Shown: positions 1 to 37,560, numbered from the stretch's first letter. The stretch: DNA of 64,000 nucleotides from Pelecanus crispus (GCF_030463565.1 NC_134646.1:66853710-66917709); one strand, 5' to 3'. Translations and numbers: made by a program. The notes: generated by a model not told the origin, from the sequence alone.

Positions 1-7207
<7,207 letters not shown>

Positions 7208-7292
7208 AATGCACTAGAGAGACGAAAAAATTCAAAGACTCATAGTAGATCCAGTAGCAGTGCTCTGACTGGAGTCCTGTCTGCAAAGCAAG
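7208..7292 (+). CDS. CCDC149: CCDC149 coding exon D
   Basis: This 85-bp exon follows the acceptor tccttag and precedes the donor gtatta. It encodes NALERRKNSKTHSRSSSSAL and then TGVLSAKQ, ending one base into a Val codon. The Ser/Arg/Lys-rich stretch is a probable flexible break in the coiled coil, a place where this family varies. Confidence 0.93.
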
Positions 7293-20333
<13,041 letters not shown>

Positions 20334-20441
20334 GTGGAAAGGATACCATAACGTTCAGTGACCCAACCTTGCCTGTTATACAGCGGTCCAGGTCACCGTT
20401 GTTAGCGTTTACTGACAAGCCACAGAAAACTGAAGTACAAG
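20334..20441 (+). CDS. CCDC149: CCDC149 coding exon G
   Basis: This 108-bp exon follows the acceptor gtttcag and precedes the donor gtgagc. Two bases complete Gly, then it reads GKDTITFSDPTLPVIQRSRS followed by PLLAFTDKPQKTEVQ, ending one base into the next codon. The Ser/Pro/Arg-rich content suggests a flexible linker after the coiled coil. It matches the family's GGKDTI/FSDPTLP block. Confidence 0.93.
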
Positions 20442-25575
<5,134 letters not shown>

Positions 25576-25702
25576 GGTACGAAATCCAGGCCCTCGAGCA
25601 TCTCGCTGTAATCCTTTTGCAGTGTCTGTGCTGCTGCAAATATGATCAGTGAAACAGTGTGCTGTAGGATTGATTTTTACATTGAACTGTTACTACTTGT
25701 CT

Positions 25703-25708
25703 AATAAA
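25703..25708 (+). terminator. First CCDC149 polyadenylation signal (AATAAA)
   Basis: A canonical AATAAA 128 bases after the stop codon, followed by the T/GT-rich 'tgtttttctgttag'. This is the expected context of a proximal cleavage site. Confidence 0.65.
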
Positions 25709-28470
25709 GGTGTTTTTCTGTTAGTTTTGGCTACAGTGTACCAAAAATGTAAATTACCTAAGGGAAAGAATTAGTGATGAGGTTTAATCATGCTGGGTTT
25801 TTGTAATGATTTGAAGTTTCTACATAGATTGATGTCATTTACTTTAGTGTAGCAAAGAGACCAGTGATAACGATTTATCATGTTATCACAAGGCTTCTGT
25901 AATGTGTATGGTCCTAGTGCCGGACTGTATTTTAATGGTTAGAAGTGTCTTCCAAGGATGAAAAATTTGGAGTGGTAAATTGAGAAGCATCTTAAGGCTG
26001 CAAGCTTTTGCTTGTTTCTCAGACTATGTTCTATTTCTCTTTACATACAGTGACTGCAAGTACATCCTTAGAATAAAATCACTGCTCCCTTATAGGAAGT
26101 TTCTGAAAACCATCCCTGCGTGTATATAGTTCTCTCATTACAAACCTTTATATCTTCTTAACTGTACAAAATTTTTCCTTCCCTCTCTCAGCTCATCTCA
26201 TGAAAATGCAGGGAGTTATTTCAGCAGATACGGAGAGCCCAGTTTAATGAAGCTCTGAAGGAAACATCATCAGAGAAGCCAGAATTCCTTCTGTGAGAAA
26301 CGGCAATGCTGTTCCAAAGCAAGGAGAACAGCAAGAGGAGAACCGGTGATGCCCTGTCCACCTACGTGGCTCTCTCAGATACTGGAATTGCATTCCTCAG
26401 CTTACAGGAGCTGGAACAGCCCTCAGGCTGAGTAACAGGTGGTAGATTTCAGCCTACTCCATCTGTGCCCTCCTTTAAAAAAAGGCATCTGTGTCTTTTT
26501 ATTTTCTTATGTTTTGGAATTAAGGATAACTCTTCGTTTCCTCCTCATTTCACCAGTCTGTGGTGTGGTAGAAGGTTTATTTGCATTGTTGCCGCTTTCT
26601 TAAACTTCTTCCCTTATTGATGTTTAGTCATAGGAAAACATTCCTATAATAACTGGGGAAAAGGGAGGCTGCTGTGTCATTCCCTAGCTCGCTCCTGATG
26701 CTGGAGCTGTGCCACTCTGCTCCTAGGAAGGCAGCAACAAGGGAATACTTAACGTTGAAGTTAGCAGCTGTTGGAGAAGGGGAGGCACGTCCTTCCTCTC
26801 CTGTTTGTAGCATAAGGAATAGTCTCTGCAGCTGTGGAGCTTCTATGGGCCAGCAGCCGTCAAGGCAATTTTTCTGCTGGCTTGGGACCTAATTGTCTGT
26901 AAATGTTCATTTCTCACTCCTAGAACTTGAAACCAATCAGAGAGAATTAAACCAAATTTAATAAAATACTACTAATAAAAAGGAAAATCCCTCCCAGATT
27001 GAGTCCTCCTTTGACAAATAACTGCCAGCTGCAAATTTTTACAGCCCACTTGTCAGCTACTGAATAAACAGAGTTTATATTAGCAATACTGACAAACTCT
27101 TCTGTATACGGAAGATGAGCTAGCAGGTGCTGCCATAATCAAGGTGTCAGAGTCCATGAACAGTTTGTATTCAGCAGAAGAAAGGCTGTATGTAAATTAT
27201 TACATATAAATATAAGGAACGATGGTGGGAAGGTGAAAACTGTGGCTTGTATCTGTTCTCATGTGTTTTCCCTAGCAGGTGTGTTCATGTAACCCTTTCG
27301 GTGTCTGTCTGCAGGCAATAAACCCATACTCACAGTGCTCCTCAAATATGTTTCCTTTCTCTTTAAAGGTAATTTGACATTGCAGCATCTCACTGATATT
27401 AAGCAGCAGCCCCTAGGAACAAAAATCACCTGTATATTTAAGCGTATTGGGGACATGAAGCAGTAAAAAGTTTTTCTTTCATTATCTTGATCATCATTTA
27501 ACTTCCTTATCACCTGAAAAACCAAGAAGAGTTTAAGTATTTGAAAGATTGTTATGCTGTTCCCATTAATTGTAACTGACTACATTATTGACTCGTTTAT
27601 ATGACAGTACTGACAAGTCAGAAGAGAAATAGCGGCAGAAACTGAAATCTCCAGGAGACTGTGGCAGGATTTTTTCCTGTAATGCTTGAATGTCACATGA
27701 AGTAGCATTTTATTCAAGATGTATTCTTTTCCATCTTTCACAGACTAATCCTGCGCAGAGCTAAATATCAGTGCAGTCAGAACTGAAGCAAGTGAATAAG
27801 GTCAAGATTTCAGGTAGCTGAGCTCAGAAATGTTGAGGGTGTTATATTGTTTCCCTGTCCTGTGCCTTTCCTGACCCACAGTTGTGTGAGTTAGCATTTT
27901 GCTCCTGGTCCCTTAACAGCCAGTTAATGCTATTAATTAATGAAGAGCTTGGTGCAAAAATTCGAGCAGGTAGAAGCAGTGCTGGACCAACAGCTTTTTA
28001 GTGCCTCATTCGTTGATTCTTTTTAGTATGGTTTTTCTGTGAGAACATAGTGATGCACAACCCAACAATTAGGGCATCTTGGTAATTATCCTCACACCAT
28101 TCTCCCTTTTAGATGCCATTTTTGTATCTTTGAAATCATTACATTCCAGTGAGATATCTAGATATCTGGAAACCTCATTTTTAGTGCTATATCACTGCTG
28201 CAATACTGTCCCTCTCCTTTCTGCCCTAGTGAATGTGTATTCTACCTACATTTTTAGCGTTCTCCCAGGAACACAAGACTTCAAAACCAGGAGACTTGTA
28301 AAAGTAAGGCATCTTTGCTGCGTTATGTGATAACTAATTGAATATTCTTGTCAGTATCTTCCTTGGATATTGCTTTAATTGATATTGTTGTGCTATTAGA
28401 ATGATGATTTTTTTCCCCAGTAAATTAATTAGTGTTTTGTTGTGGAATCAACACTACTTTAGGTTTTTCA

Positions 28471-28496
28471 GGGTGAGGGGGTGGGGGTGGGGGGTT
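28471..28496 (+). other. G-quadruplex-like motif
   Basis: Four G runs (3, 5, 5 and 6 G) separated by loops of 3, 1 and 1 bases. This meets the usual G3+N1-7 pattern and lies in the possible distal 3' UTR of CCDC149. Confidence 0.7.
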
Positions 28497-29995
28497 TGAT
28501 GGCTTTTTTTTCCCCAGACTTGTGTTCCCTTTTTCTAGGACTTCAGAAATGCAGAAATTGCATCCAGATATGTAAGCCTTTTTGGTATTGGGCTCTGGGG
28601 AAGCAAACTGGGAAGGGAATGTTGTGGTAGGGGTATGGAGAAGATGCATTTCGCAAACTGATTTTAAGGAGGTTGTCTCACCTAAAAGTGAATTCATGCA
28701 TGATCTGTGAGAAGGATTTCATTTGAAAGTACGATGTGGTTATTTGAAAAACAATGTTCACTGAATTGGTAAAATAAGTGTGGAAAATGACAGGCTAAGA
28801 AGCATCTTTTAGAATGCTGCTTCTTTTTCTAAGTGAGACTATTTTTAAGCATATGGGAATTTGTATAATAAAGACAGTGGAATTTCTTTAATCCATATGA
28901 GCTCAGGAATGTATTTCAAAATCTTAACTGAGATTAAGTTGAAAGTCTGCTACATTTCTAAAAGATAGGATTTTGTTTACCAGCTTCTGTTTTGTAGTTT
29001 GACTTGCTAAATTATGCAGTTTAATTTATTTGCAGACCTCTCTTTTGTTGCTGCCTGGATTAACTGCACAATATGGTTCAACTATATTAATACATTTTGT
29101 CATCTTTAATAAAAACACTTCCTGATACGCTTGCTGTACCTGCCTGTTTCCTTTTCTCTTCTCAGTATCAGATGAATGATAGTCATGAGGTACTGTTTTA
29201 GTATTTTCAGTGAGTTGTGTTAAATTTAAAAAGTAAAGCTTTACTGAGTGAGAGTTTTAAGTCTGAAAATTATCTGACTTAAATCTTTTCACTGTCACTT
29301 CTCCCAGTCTAAATTGACTGATTTACTTCCTACATTTTTGTATGAAGACACACACTCAGGGGTTTTTGCTTTGAAAATAATATTTATCTCTGATCTGGTA
29401 ACTTTATCATAATTGTCTAAGCAGCATTAAAACTTCTGTATACAACTTAGTTACTAACAGGCACAAACTAGAGGCTTCAGGGAATTTTTGCTGGGAGTGA
29501 TGGTAAACTGGAGTATTTCTTTTAAGCCTGCTTTCAGATGTAAATAGTGTGACTTAGCTATAGCCATGTGGACAATTTAAAATAGTTAAGAAGCCTATAT
29601 ACGTTTGACAATAAAACCTGAAAATGCAAGTAGAATAACGTAATGGGTCTAAGTTTAAAACAGAAATGTCTGTACTTTCCTGTATTTTTAGGGGAAGCCC
29701 ATTATCCAGGTCTTGCAACACAACACCCAACACTGTTGAAAGCATAGAGGTCTTTTTGCCTTTCAGATTTGAAGCTAAATAGAGGATAGTGGCTAATGAG
29801 AGGCAATTTCTTAATAACTTTTTTTCCCTTTGGTATCTAACTTACGATCCCTTAGGAGCCCCTTACAGTGCACAGACTCTTTACAGACTACTGACAGTAT
29901 CTGTTAGCACTCATACTTAAATGCATTCAACTCCCAAACTGCATAAAAGGGAATCTCTTCAAGAAAATACATCACAGTGTTGAGTTGATGCTGGT

Positions 29996-30001
29996 TTTAT
30001 T
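29996..30001 (-). terminator. SOD3 polyadenylation signal (AATAAA)
   Basis: TTTATT on the + strand, so AATAAA on the - strand, lying 172-177 bases after the SOD3 stop codon. It is the only canonical signal in the short 3' UTR. Confidence 0.75.
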
Positions 30002-30172
30002 GATGGGCTTACAGAAAGGAGGCTCTACAAAGTGACACGCATTTCTCAGAGGAGCAAGCGAATGGCAATGGGAATCCTTTAGCCGTGTATCTCAGTGGCC
30101 AGTGGCGCAGCCTAAGGTACTTTGTGCTGCCCAGGCCGTAGCTGGCTCGTTGGTCTTCGCTTGAGCCTGGTT

Positions 30173-30886
30173 CTACGTGCGTTTGTGGAGCCCTCTCTTC
30201 TTCTTCTCTGTAACCTCAGACAGTTTCTCTTCCCACAAGTTCTTGTTGCATATCCCAATCACGCAGCAAGCCAGACGTTTCCCAGCATTTCCATTTTCCA
30301 AACTGGCCTTATTGTTGCCCTTGCCCATGTCGTCTTCCTGCTCGTGGATCACAACGGATCTGCCCATGACGGAATACGGACCAAACATAGTGGCAAGGAG
30401 ATTTGTTTTGTATTTTCTGATTTTGCCATCTTTAGGAGAAAAGTTGCCGAAATCCCCGGGGTGACGGGGGTGATTCACACTGAAAGGGTTATAGTGTCCT
30501 CCTGTAGAATCACAGCCGTTGCTGAGATCCCCAAGCTCGTGGATGTGTATAGCTCTACCAGACTGATTATTATCCAACGGAAACCCATCCAAGTAAAAAA
30601 TGGCTTCTAATCTTCCATATGAGTAATACTGTCTGAATAAGACTTGTCCAGTCACTTGTGGCTTGTCAGCGTCTATTTTGGAGCTGGGCTTCATTTCACA
30701 AGTGGCGTAAATCACCCCATCAGTCTCATTACCAGGCATTACCGGATAGAGCATACTCTGCCAGAGGTCGTTCACTTTTTTCTGTATGTCATGAAATAAC
30801 TCTTGGCTTGGATGAGTTTCTTTGTCTGTCGTGACACCAGAGGCAGACAGGGCAAGCCCAGTGACCAGGGAAAGAAGCAGAAGCAT
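30173..30886 (-). CDS. SOD3: Extracellular superoxide dismutase [Cu-Zn]
   Basis: A complete 237-codon frame with ATG at 30884-30886 and TAG at 30173-30175. It converts superoxide to oxygen and hydrogen peroxide outside the cell. A hydrophobic signal peptide spans about residues 1-18. Copper ligands are H114, H116, H131 and H181; zinc ligands are H131 (bridging), H139, H142 and D145. C125 and C207 fit the conserved intrasubunit disulfide. The GNAGKRLACCVIG block is typical of SOD3. N-glycosylation sequons lie at N53, N107 and N148. The C-terminus is basic (EKKKRGLHKRT), as expected for binding heparan sulfate, but it lacks the extra Cys that mammalian SOD3 uses in that tail. A splice acceptor (ttttgcag) lies 16 bases upstream of the ATG, so the coding region is one exon with at least one upstream 5' UTR exon, as in other vertebrates. 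It is tail-to-tail with CCDC149. Confidence 0.97.
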   Translation of the reverse strand: MLLLLSLVTGLALSASGVTTDKETHPSQELFHDIQKKVNDLWQSMLYPVMPGNETDGVIYATCEMKPSSKIDADKPQVTGQVLFRQYYSYGRLEAIFYLDGFPLDNNQSGRAIHIHELGDLSNGCDSTGGHYNPFSVNHPRHPGDFGNFSPKDGKIRKYKTNLLATMFGPYSVMGRSVVIHEQEDDMGKGNNKASLENGNAGKRLACCVIGICNKNLWEEKLSEVTEKKKRGLHKRT

Positions 30887-30902
30887 CTTGGCAGTTCAGA
30901 GC

Positions 30903-30912
30903 CTGCAAAAGG
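30903..30912 (-). other. SOD3: SOD3 splice acceptor before the coding exon
   Basis: On the - strand the sequence reads accttttgcag then gc, a pyrimidine tract followed by CAG, 16 bases upstream of the ATG. It supports a separate non-coding first exon. That exon and the promoter were not located. Confidence 0.6.
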
Positions 30913-33900
30913 TACGAGAAACTACGAAGAATTAGGGACGTTTTGCAGCAGCATGGCTGGACAGAAAGGCACGCAGCCTGTGGCGGGGCTGACCAAAACA
31001 GCAGGAGCATGGCCCCGGTGGACTGCTGCTTTCTAAAGCTGTCTAATGGGACGAACAGAAACTAAATCAGAATGCATACACGTTTAAACACATACAACTG
31101 ACACCCATGACTAAAAAGAAATGCTAGTGATCCTCTATTTTACACTAGATCTTGATCTTAAAAACTGTCTCTGTTTCCTTGCAGGAAGCAAGTAAGCCAA
31201 AGTGCTGTTAAATCTATTTTTGAGTTTGTATTAAGACTTTTCTCCTACAAATTCCAGCAAGAGAGTTTGCCAGGAGGCTTTTTTTTTTGTTCCATCTGCT
31301 TAACCGCTAGTTAGGCATTACAAACAAAAAGTAAAAATCCAACAAGTTGATTACCTTGCAGAGCTGCTGCAGAACCCCTCAGTAGTAGCTCTTTGCCTCT
31401 GCTCCCCTGAAACGAGATGTGATCAGGCAGAAAGCCAGAGCTGTTTGAAGTTGATGCTTATGGGAACTGCGCGTTTGTGTAAAAGTTAGGTAATGCTGGC
31501 TCAGGGGAGGCGTCACCGGGAGAACTGTGGGAGGGGAGGGAAGGAGGGAGGGGGAAAAAGTTTTAGGCATTTTTGTTTTGGGCAGGGTGAACACTTTGTC
31601 CTTTCTTGGTTAGTTTGTTAGTCTGGCTCTCGGTTCTCACCGATGTTCCAAAAAAAAAGGAAAAAAGTTATCAAGCTTTTAAATTAATCTTCCTTTTGAT
31701 GACTTCATGTGCTTATCTAAAACAAGTGACCTTCAACATGCAGTGAGGGGAGAGGAAGGAGCTTTATTAAGGCACAGTTGGGCAGTTCGCTCACTTATGT
31801 GCTGGTTGTCGTGGAGCTGGTTTGCATCTTTATTTCTTCATTAGTCAAAATTGAAAGTGGTGCTTGAGCAACAGAAACTGTTCCACATGGACATATGCCA
31901 AAGCTGCTGTGGTTTTAAAACCTGAATTCAGACTGTAGATGTTGAGGTGCATTTCAGTGCTGCTTCTCTGTGAAGTTTTAGGGCTAGTTATTGTCTGCCA
32001 CTTTACTCACCAAGTTATCTGCTCCGCTGAAGCCGTTTTTTTCTTCTTTTTTGGAGGCAGCAGTGATTTCTTTCCAAAGAGAGAAGTAAGCAGTACTGAG
32101 GCAGTGCAACATCAGACTGAGGCGCAGCAAAATTGTTTCCCAGAAGCCGACTGGAGCACAGAGAGTTCACATGTGTTTCATCATCCCATGAACTGTGAAA
32201 TGCTCTCCTCTTGGGGGCATTGCCCTGCCTGCAGCGCTTCCCGCTGTTGTAGCTGAAATGTGGATTCAGCCATCACAAGAGCAATTTAACAGGCTGAGAT
32301 TTCTGTAGAGAGAGAAGAGTAGCTCTTACTACTCAGGAACAATTCTCAACGCAAGAAAATTGCAAAGAAAATCCTTTTTCCCAGTTCACGTCTACTGCCA
32401 GCTGGGTAAGGAATGTGACTGTCAGCTTCTGGAATGGTAAAAGTGCGTGTGTTAATCTTACTGCTATCATATTCTACATCAGATCCGAGATACTCAGTTA
32501 TCTGAGAGCTGATTTTTTTCTTTCTGTATGAGGGAAAGTAGAGCTAAAGGGGTGTCCACTACCCGGGTCATTAGCCAGGGACTGGAAATACAGAGTTAAC
32601 TTGTGCTTGGGATATTGAACATGTTACTTTAGCCCTGGGCTTCAGTTCCTAATCTATGAATTAGGACAACTAGTATTTCTTTTCTTCAGGGTGTTTATGA
32701 GTTGTTCAGATTACTGTGCTCCTAGGAACCATGCCGTGTTCAGTGGAAGCTAAACTCTTAAGACCGAGAGCCAGGATTGCCCGTCACCCCAAGCCTAACG
32801 CTACCTCCTTTGCAGCCTTTTCCCAAGTTCATGCCCTGGGGGTCTCTGAACTGGGGAAATCCATACTTGCGACATGGTAATACTATGAAATGGCTCGGGT
32901 TTAAAGCATTTGAAAGAAGTAGAATGTTTTATAACCAGGTTGTATAAATATATGCAAAAAATGTTCAGCTAACAGCTAGCCAAATGCAAAGGGGGAGGGT
33001 TTAAGTTTGTAAAATGCAAGAAGCAATTGTCCAGTCTAGGTACTATTAGAAAAACTCTCTCTTAGCATCATAAACCATTTTTTTAAAGGGACATGATAAA
33101 TGGAAGGAAGAAAGGAGCATCGTTCATGATTTACTCCTTGAGTCACAAAGTAGTGGACTGCAATTGAATTTAACACTTCTGCAAGGAAATTTCCAAGCCA
33201 GCAGTCAGTGTTCCAAGAAAGGAATTTTAAAGCTTTAGTTGAATTATAAGGCATTTTGAAATAGGAACTAGGGTCAGAATTTTAGCTGGTTTAGATACAA
33301 TAATGCTGCTGACTTCAGTGGCATTTGTGCTGTTTTACACCAGCTGGGATTCTGTCCCTGAAAAAAACCCACCCTGAAAAGCCCAAGGTACTTGCTGCAA
33401 AGCTCTTTTTTGATGTACTGCACAGGCGGGAACGAAGCAGAAATGCAGAAGGGTGTAAAGGAGATGATCAAAGGGACAGAAAGGACTGCAGCAAAGCTAA
33501 ATGATGTATTTGTAGTGCTCTGCTCTTCAGAGAATGAAAAGGAAATACTAGCTGTGGGCTGCTGTCAGAAAGATGTATTTTAAAAAGGAGAAGGGCTGAT
33601 AACTACAAGAAATGCAATTGCCAGGGTGATTTGGCATTCAGTCTGGGTCTGAAAGATGGAAGTCGCTAAGTACTAACCAGGTGTATCATTAAAGTCTATT
33701 GTTACCCACTGCCTATGTTTTAGTTTTCTGTTTAAAAAGAGGTGCTGAATAATGGGCTAACAGCCTTTAAAGCAGACAGCAGTTAATGGGAGGAAAGCCC
33801 ACAATGACCTGACCATGCACTTGTTCTTGCATTACAATCCCTGTTTAAAAAATAGACCTCTGCTTTTGTCCCAGTTGTACAGGATCTATCGTATCCTGAA

Positions 33901-36391
33901 TTTCATGCAATGTCCTAGAGCCTCCCAGGCTATACAACACAGAGTTGTCAAAACAACTTCTGCAAGGCTCTCTAGACCACATATTAAACCCAGACTTAGC
34001 TTTACTCGTGGGCTCTACAATGGACTTTACATGCGGCTCTGCTCACAAGTTCTCAATCCATGCTATGACTTTCAGGGTGGGTTGGTTGGTGGGTTTGTTT
34101 TATGGCGGTAACGTCCCATTGCATCACCCTGCTGTTCCATTTAACATCATTTCATTTGTCCAGCGTAGAGTTAAACGTGATGAAGAAACGCTGCATAGGA
34201 CAGCATCGTTTTGTAGCAAGCAGTAGCCTTGCTTTGTGTCTCCAGCAGTTGGATCTGCTCTCGGTGATTTTATGGTAGAATGATTCTCCATAAAAATGAC
34301 ACCCAGAGAAGGCAGGTTTTACGTCTTCTGCAGCGGGTGGTGGAGCTAACTGCTTTTCTCCACGTATGGCTGAGGCTGGAGCCGCTAAAAGAAGGGGGGA
34401 TGTTTGTAGCCTGAGAGAAGCAGAGTCAAGATCTTTGGGAACCTAATGTGTTCCTTCAGTTGAGGGCACTTTATTGCCGTTTCTGAGTCACGGCCGCAGC
34501 CTGGGAGCCAGTTATGCTGGTGGGGCAGCAGGCAGCAGCAGGGGCATCTGGCATTTGCTGGTGTGTGGGAGTTACCTGCTTGCTGCACAGAGACTGCAGG
34601 GCACCAAAACTTCCACATGTTGAGTTTGGCACGGTGTTGTACCTGCTCCACGCAGCAGTCGCCTGCGAGCGCAGCACCAGCCTCGCGTGACGTCTGGCGT
34701 GTCCCAGTACCTGCCTGGGGGTCTGTGGGTAAAGCCCTGCAGTGTTGATTTTCATCTCTCGAGCTATGAGCAGTGCTGCCGAGTCAGGCAGGATTTAGAA
34801 AGCAGAAATGTTGTCAGGGTGTCCACAGAGGTGCAATGACTTTGGCTATTTACTGCCTGTCGTGTTGTCCAGCACAGCCTGTTAATGTCTAGTGGAGCTC
34901 TGGTGCTGATGAGAGAGGGGCTTCATCCTGGACTGAGCGGTTTGAGCCTGCCTGGTAAGCACAGGGCTGGTGCTGGACTGCAAGCGGCACCTCGTCCCGC
35001 AGAAATCACGGTGGAGGAACTCGTCTGCAATTGCTATAAGGAGAAAAAAAAGGAAAGAAAATGAAAAATCTTGCTGTAGCAAATGGAAAATCTGTCACTG
35101 GTCTAGGCTTACTCTTCCTATTTATTCCTGTTCCTTGACTTGGTGTTTCTATTTAAAGAAATAAAGATATTTAGTGCCTGAGATAAGCATCCATTTATAA
35201 TATTCTTGCAAAAGAGCTATATGCATTTCCAACATTTCAGGGCATTACCCGTAAAAAAAACCAAATTAAATAAATATACAAAAGGGAAACAACACTGTTC
35301 CCTCTGGGGAATAATTTCTCTTGAAAATAGAAGATCATGCAACTGTCAAACTACTCTACATCAGCCAATTTGAAAAATTCTTGAAATTCTTCCCCTTTAA
35401 TAGCTTGAGAAGAAATCATTTTATGAGAGTGAGGGAGAGATGAACTGTAAGTAAGCTTTTTGAAAAAGCTGCATTCAGAAACTCATTCTAGGCCTGTCAA
35501 CCTAATTTAACAGAATTTCATCTTCACATGTGGATATAAAATATAAATATGTAATGTAAAAAGTAGGGATGGAACCCAGCTATTAGATAATTTATGTTAT
35601 TATTTGTGTTTGCATTAATTCCCTGATCCTTTATTAAATGTTTATCCTTTCTGCTGCATAGAGCAGCGGTTACATACAAATAACTAAATACAAAACGATC
35701 TCTCTTTTTATGACACTTAGTAGCGGGTGTCTCACAAGTCTAATGATCATCACGGGTGAACTGAGCATGATTTTCAGCTATCTCTATCCTTCTGGCATAC
35801 TAAGGAGACACAACCATTGATAACAGGTTAATCCCTGCCTTCTGCTTGGGTATGCTGCGATGCTTCTGTCGTCAGCGCTGGGGCGGGAGGTGGATTTGTG
35901 GGTGCCAAGAGCTGCCAGGTGCTTCTTGGGAGCCGTAGACTTGAGGCCTTCTGCTCGAGTGGGAGGCAGCAGGACTTTCCAGGACCAAAAAGGGGAAGCT
36001 GGGTCCCTTCCTAGAGGAACAAGCCCGGTCCTGGCCCAGGCTCATCCCTGTCCTCAGGAGCATGTCAGCAAGGTGAGAGAGGGCAGGTAGGAGCCACTGC
36101 AAGAAGCAGGGATGGAAGCAAACAAGAAAGGAGGAATTACAGATACTTCTACAGGCAAAAAGTTTGAGAGTCCCAAAACTGGCCTGATAATTCTTCACAC
36201 ATTTCAGTTCTGTTACATTTGTATGTAAAGGATTGGTCCAGTTTCACTTAAGCAGCAGACAGTATTTCAAATAAGAGAGTTTAAACTCTTTTGATTTACA
36301 TATTGCAATACAGATACACTTTGCTTTATTTCAACAAAACACAACCCGGCGTTCTCTTTAAATAACCTCCAAAATTTATTTGAAAGCCTAT
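30913..36391. other. SOD3 upstream region, no gene recognised
   Basis: This should contain the SOD3 5' UTR exon and promoter, but I cannot place them. About 34440-34740 and 35860-36070 are locally richer in G+C and CpG than the surrounding DNA. A purine-rich block lies at about 31520-31560. The short open frames show no recognisable protein content. Confidence 0.5.
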
Positions 36392-36516
36392 GGACTTAGT
36401 CTAGTCTATCCTTGATTGGCTTAGAGTAGACTTGGTAGTATAGGTTAATGGTTGGACTGGATGATCTTAAAGGTCTTTTCCAACCTAAATGATTCTATGT
36501 TTCTGTGATTCTATGA
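36392..36516 (+). mobile_element. CR1 LINE 3' end fragment
   Basis: It reads 'gtctagtctatccttgattg' and then 'ggttggactggatgatctta', with a terminal run of ATTCTATG-like 8-mers (gattctatg, tttctgtg, attctatg). It has the same subfamily block as the copies at 10846 (opposite strand) and 45014. It is 5'-truncated, which is normal for CR1. Confidence 0.92.
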
Positions 36517-36708
36517 CTACCGTGGATACCCTGTGCAATTAAAGAGTAGGAGGAAAAGAAACTGTGCAAAGAAATACAAGATGTTTTAAAGAATGCCAGG
36601 GAAGTGGTGGTGTGTCCACTCATGACCCCTTGTTTTGTGTCTGTGCTAAGGTCTGAAAGGGATTTAGAGACACCGTACCCAACCATACCAATGCAAATCA
36701 TGACTTAA

Positions 36709-37560
36709 GCTTGTCTATCCTGTTCTTAAAACTCATCATTGATGAAGGATCTACTGTCACCTGTGGCTCGACTATCCTTTCTCTTACAGGTCTTTCTGCT
36801 CTCTAGCCTGGTTCTGGCTGCAGATTAGACCCACTCTGTTGGTTGTATCCACTACAGACATGGGGGACAGGTTATTCTCTTCTTTGCAACAGCCTCGTGC
36901 AAACTTGAGAATTTAACTCTGTACCAATGGCCCTTGCCTCTTTCAGATCAACGGTCCCAATTCTTTTAAGCTTTCCTCCTAAATTCTGTAGGCTCCTATG
37001 TTGAGTAGATCGCCTTTTCCTATGCACTGTGCACCTCTTTCTGGAAGAGAAGTGCACAAACATCTCAGCGTGTTAGCCGACCAGCATGGACTATTAGTGC
37101 ACTTGGCTTGCAGGCTGTATTACTCTCTATCTCATAATGTGATCTTTGCCTGATCTGTTCCTGCAGAACTGCTGTCTATGCAATTGTTTCCATTTTCTAT
37201 TTCTTTAGCTGGCTATTCCTGCCAAGTATGGGATTTTACCTTTGTCTTAATTGAGTTACCTCCTTTTTTATATTTCCCCCACCCCTTATTGTTTCTCCAG
37301 CTTGTCACAAACATTTTGAATTCTAATCCTTCCCCACAGTGTATTTACAGCCCTTCCAGCTTGGTGTCAGCTGTGAATTTAATCAGTTTACTTTTTGTTC
37401 TGTCATCCAAGTCATTAACAGAAGGGCTGAATAAAACCAAATCACAGACGAACTTCTGCACCAGAGGCAGGCTGTCCTCCCCATTGGGAACTGACTGGTT
37501 TCCAGGCTGGGTGCAGATTTCCCACAGTTTCTGTACCTGCTTTATAGGAGTGTGATCAGG
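36709..37560 (-). mobile_element. Ancient CR1/L3-like LINE remnant, antisense
   Basis: Recognisable pieces appear in the right order for the complement of an old amniote CR1-like LINE. At 36709 is 'cttgtctatcctgttcttaa'. Around 37310 is 'cacaaacattttgaattct' with 'aatccttcccc', and at 37355-37400 'cagcttggtgtcagctgtga'. At 37408-37440 is 'catccaagtcattaacagaa', the complement of the conserved reverse-transcriptase C-terminal NDLD segment. Frames are broken throughout. The + strand open frame at 37178-37555 is a shadow of this element. Confidence 0.6.

Larger units (their letters stand above)
25576..29995 (+). other. CCDC149 3' UTR and short intergenic stretch to SOD3
   Basis: No coding frame was recognised. 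AATAAA signals on the + strand occur at 25703-25708, 26072-26077, 27063-27068, 28867-28872 and 29108-29113, so the CCDC149 transcript may end at any of several points. A G-rich motif sits at 28471-28496. SOD3 ends on the opposite strand at about 29990, so the two genes converge with as little as about 0.9 kb between them if the last signal is used. Confidence 0.6.

Noticed and set aside
30122..30610. 162-codon open frame on the + strand
   Set aside because: It lies opposite SOD3, whose - strand frame has a complete set of family residues; this frame is its shadow.
37178..37555. 125-codon + strand frame
   Set aside because: It runs antisense through an old LINE remnant, so it is a repeat shadow.
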